From Actinomycetes bacterium (GTDB taxonomy: Bacteria > Actinomycetota > Thermoleophilia > Solirubrobacterales > 70-9), in the NCBI GenBank assembly GCA_023436605.1, contig JAEZIQ010000009.1, forward strand, positions 1 through 6,533: a stretch of 6,533 nucleotides of DNA, given 5' to 3'. A model generated the notes under the pieces. That model was not told the origin of the DNA. It saw only the letters and a list, made by a program, of their open reading frames with translations, and did not search any database. Positions within the stretch are counted from its first letter, which is position 1. Each line of letters opens with the position of its first letter. A program made the translations under genes and the position numbers. Below are positions 5,723 to 6,533 of the stretch, one piece after another.

Positions 5723-5729
5723 GCCGACC

Positions 5730-6533
5730 ATGAGCAGATTGATAGATCTTTCGGCCCCGATCGAACCGGGACCCGAAGGAGCCCCCGATGTTGTTCGCGT
5801 CGACGTTGAATTCACGCCGCATGAAGCCGGGGCAAGGCAGATCGCGGAAATGTTCGGCGTCGGCCCCGAACTGCTGCGGGACGGCGAGGGCTGGGCGGTC
5901 GACACCTTCACGCTGCTCGGCACCCACAGCTCGACCCATGTCGACGCTCCCTGGCACTACAACTCGACGATCCAGGGCAAACCGGCTGAGACCATCGACC
6001 AGCTGCCCCTCGACTGGTTCTTCCGGCCGGGCTTTCTGCTCGACTTCCACGATCGCGCCGACGGCGAGGTGATCGACACCGCTGACATCGAAACCGAGCT
6101 CGACCGGACCGGACACCAGATCAGCGAACGCGACATCTGCCTGGTCCGTACCGGCTGCGACCAGTACCTGGGCACCGTCGAGTACATGGCCCACGGTCCC
6201 GGTGTGTCCGCCGCCGCGACCCGCTGGCTCTACGACCGCGGCGTGCGGGTCATGGGAATCGACGCCTGGGGCTGGGACCGTCCGCTCTGGATGCAGGCCG
6301 AAGAAGCGAAGGAGAAGGGGGAGACCGGGATCTTCTGGGAGGCCCATCAGGCCGACATTCCCTTTTCGCAGATCGAGCGGCTCGCCAACCTCGATCAGTT
6401 GCCTTCGACCGGATTCACGGTCGCCTGCTTTCCCCTCAAGCTGGTCGGCGGCTCAGCCGCCCCGGCCCGGGTGGTTGCAGTTCTCGACGGAAACGGGCGC
6501 TCGGTTAAATACACCGGTGTCATGACCCGGTCA
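5730..6533 (+). CDS. Cyclase-family metal hydrolase (kynurenine formamidase-like), partial
   Basis: The open frame runs from ATG 5730 to the right edge (268 codons, no stop), so the C-terminus is missing, probably by few residues since family members are often about this length. The metal-binding signature HxxTHxDAPxH is present as H66, H70, D72 and H76 in GTHSSTHVDAPWH, diagnostic of the cyclase/kynurenine formamidase fold (PF04199 type). Further family features are LVRTG (138-142), GPGVS (156-160), GIDAWGWD (176-183), EAH (204-206) and IERLANLDQLP (215-225). These enzymes hydrolyse amides or carbamoyl groups with a divalent metal. The actual substrate is unknown, and polyketide-cyclase or isatin-hydrolase-like roles are equally possible. 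The start is fixed by the N-terminus MSRLIDLSAPIEPG and the -10 element 7 bases upstream. It is divergent from the reductase, and shared control suggests, but does not prove, a common pathway. Confidence 0.9.
   Translation, partial: MSRLIDLSAPIEPGPEGAPDVVRVDVEFTPHEAGARQIAEMFGVGPELLRDGEGWAVDTFTLLGTHSSTHVDAPWHYNSTIQGKPAETIDQLPLDWFFRPGFLLDFHDRADGEVIDTADIETELDRTGHQISERDICLVRTGCDQYLGTVEYMAHGPGVSAAATRWLYDRGVRVMGIDAWGWDRPLWMQAEEAKEKGETGIFWEAHQADIPFSQIERLANLDQLPSTGFTVACFPLKLVGGSAAPARVVAVLDGNGRSVKYTGVMTRS

Noticed and set aside
5703..6347. Minus-strand open frame of 214 codons opposite the cyclase-family gene
   Set aside because: It is antisense to a recognised metal-binding enzyme and its product has no recognisable motif; it is explained by codon bias in G+C-rich DNA.
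1..6533. CRISPR arrays, tRNA or rRNA genes, insertion sequences, phage genes
   Set aside because: I saw no direct-repeat spacing, no tRNA-like cloverleaf, no transposase motif and no terminal inverted repeats. The genes are ordinary chromosomal functions.

Overview
The window is high in G+C and its coding frames are strongly G/C-biased at third positions. The trigger factor, ClpP and several start signals look actinobacterial. The N-terminus of the trigger factor (TTG start, then KTTVTEL) and the ClpP sequence fit my memory of Thermoleophilia (Solirubrobacterales-like) proteins, but that placement is inference. The sequence could be a metagenome assembly, and two genes show frame or start anomalies that might be errors or real biology.

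Layout. Bases 1-614 (minus strand) hold the N-terminal part of a secreted protein with a signal peptide and three propeller-like repeats, running off the left edge. It is divergent from a YdeI/OmpD-associated family gene (685-1257, plus). Next come a trigger factor gene (tig, 1318-2727), a small multi-helix membrane protein (2737-3189) whose N-terminal reading frame appears shifted, clpP (3237-3821) and an M23-type peptidase gene (3925-4653). The peptidase has an in-frame signal peptide upstream that lacks any ATG/GTG/TTG start. This block is followed, tail to tail, by an NAD(P)-dependent DFR-like reductase gene (4684-5706, minus). That gene is divergent from a cyclase-family (kynurenine formamidase-like) gene (5730 to beyond the right edge).

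How the genes fit together. Trigger factor (folding of nascent chains) and ClpP (degradation) form a protein quality-control neighbourhood, as in many bacteria. Here a membrane protein lies between them, and an M23 cell-wall peptidase follows clpP where clpX often sits. The reductase and cyclase genes share a 23-bp intergenic region and probably one symmetric bidirectional promoter.

Regulation. Four starts (tig, clpP, the reductase and the cyclase-family gene) have a TANNNT-type -10 element ending 6-9 bases before the start codon and no Shine-Dalgarno sequence, which suggests leaderless transcripts. Only the membrane protein gene has a clear Shine-Dalgarno sequence, overlapping the tig stop codon. 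I see no tRNA, rRNA, CRISPR array, insertion sequence or convincing intrinsic terminator. I found no evidence of a wholly new system; the most useful oddities are the frame switch at about 2753-2806, the missing start of the peptidase, and the symmetric promoter at 5713-5722.
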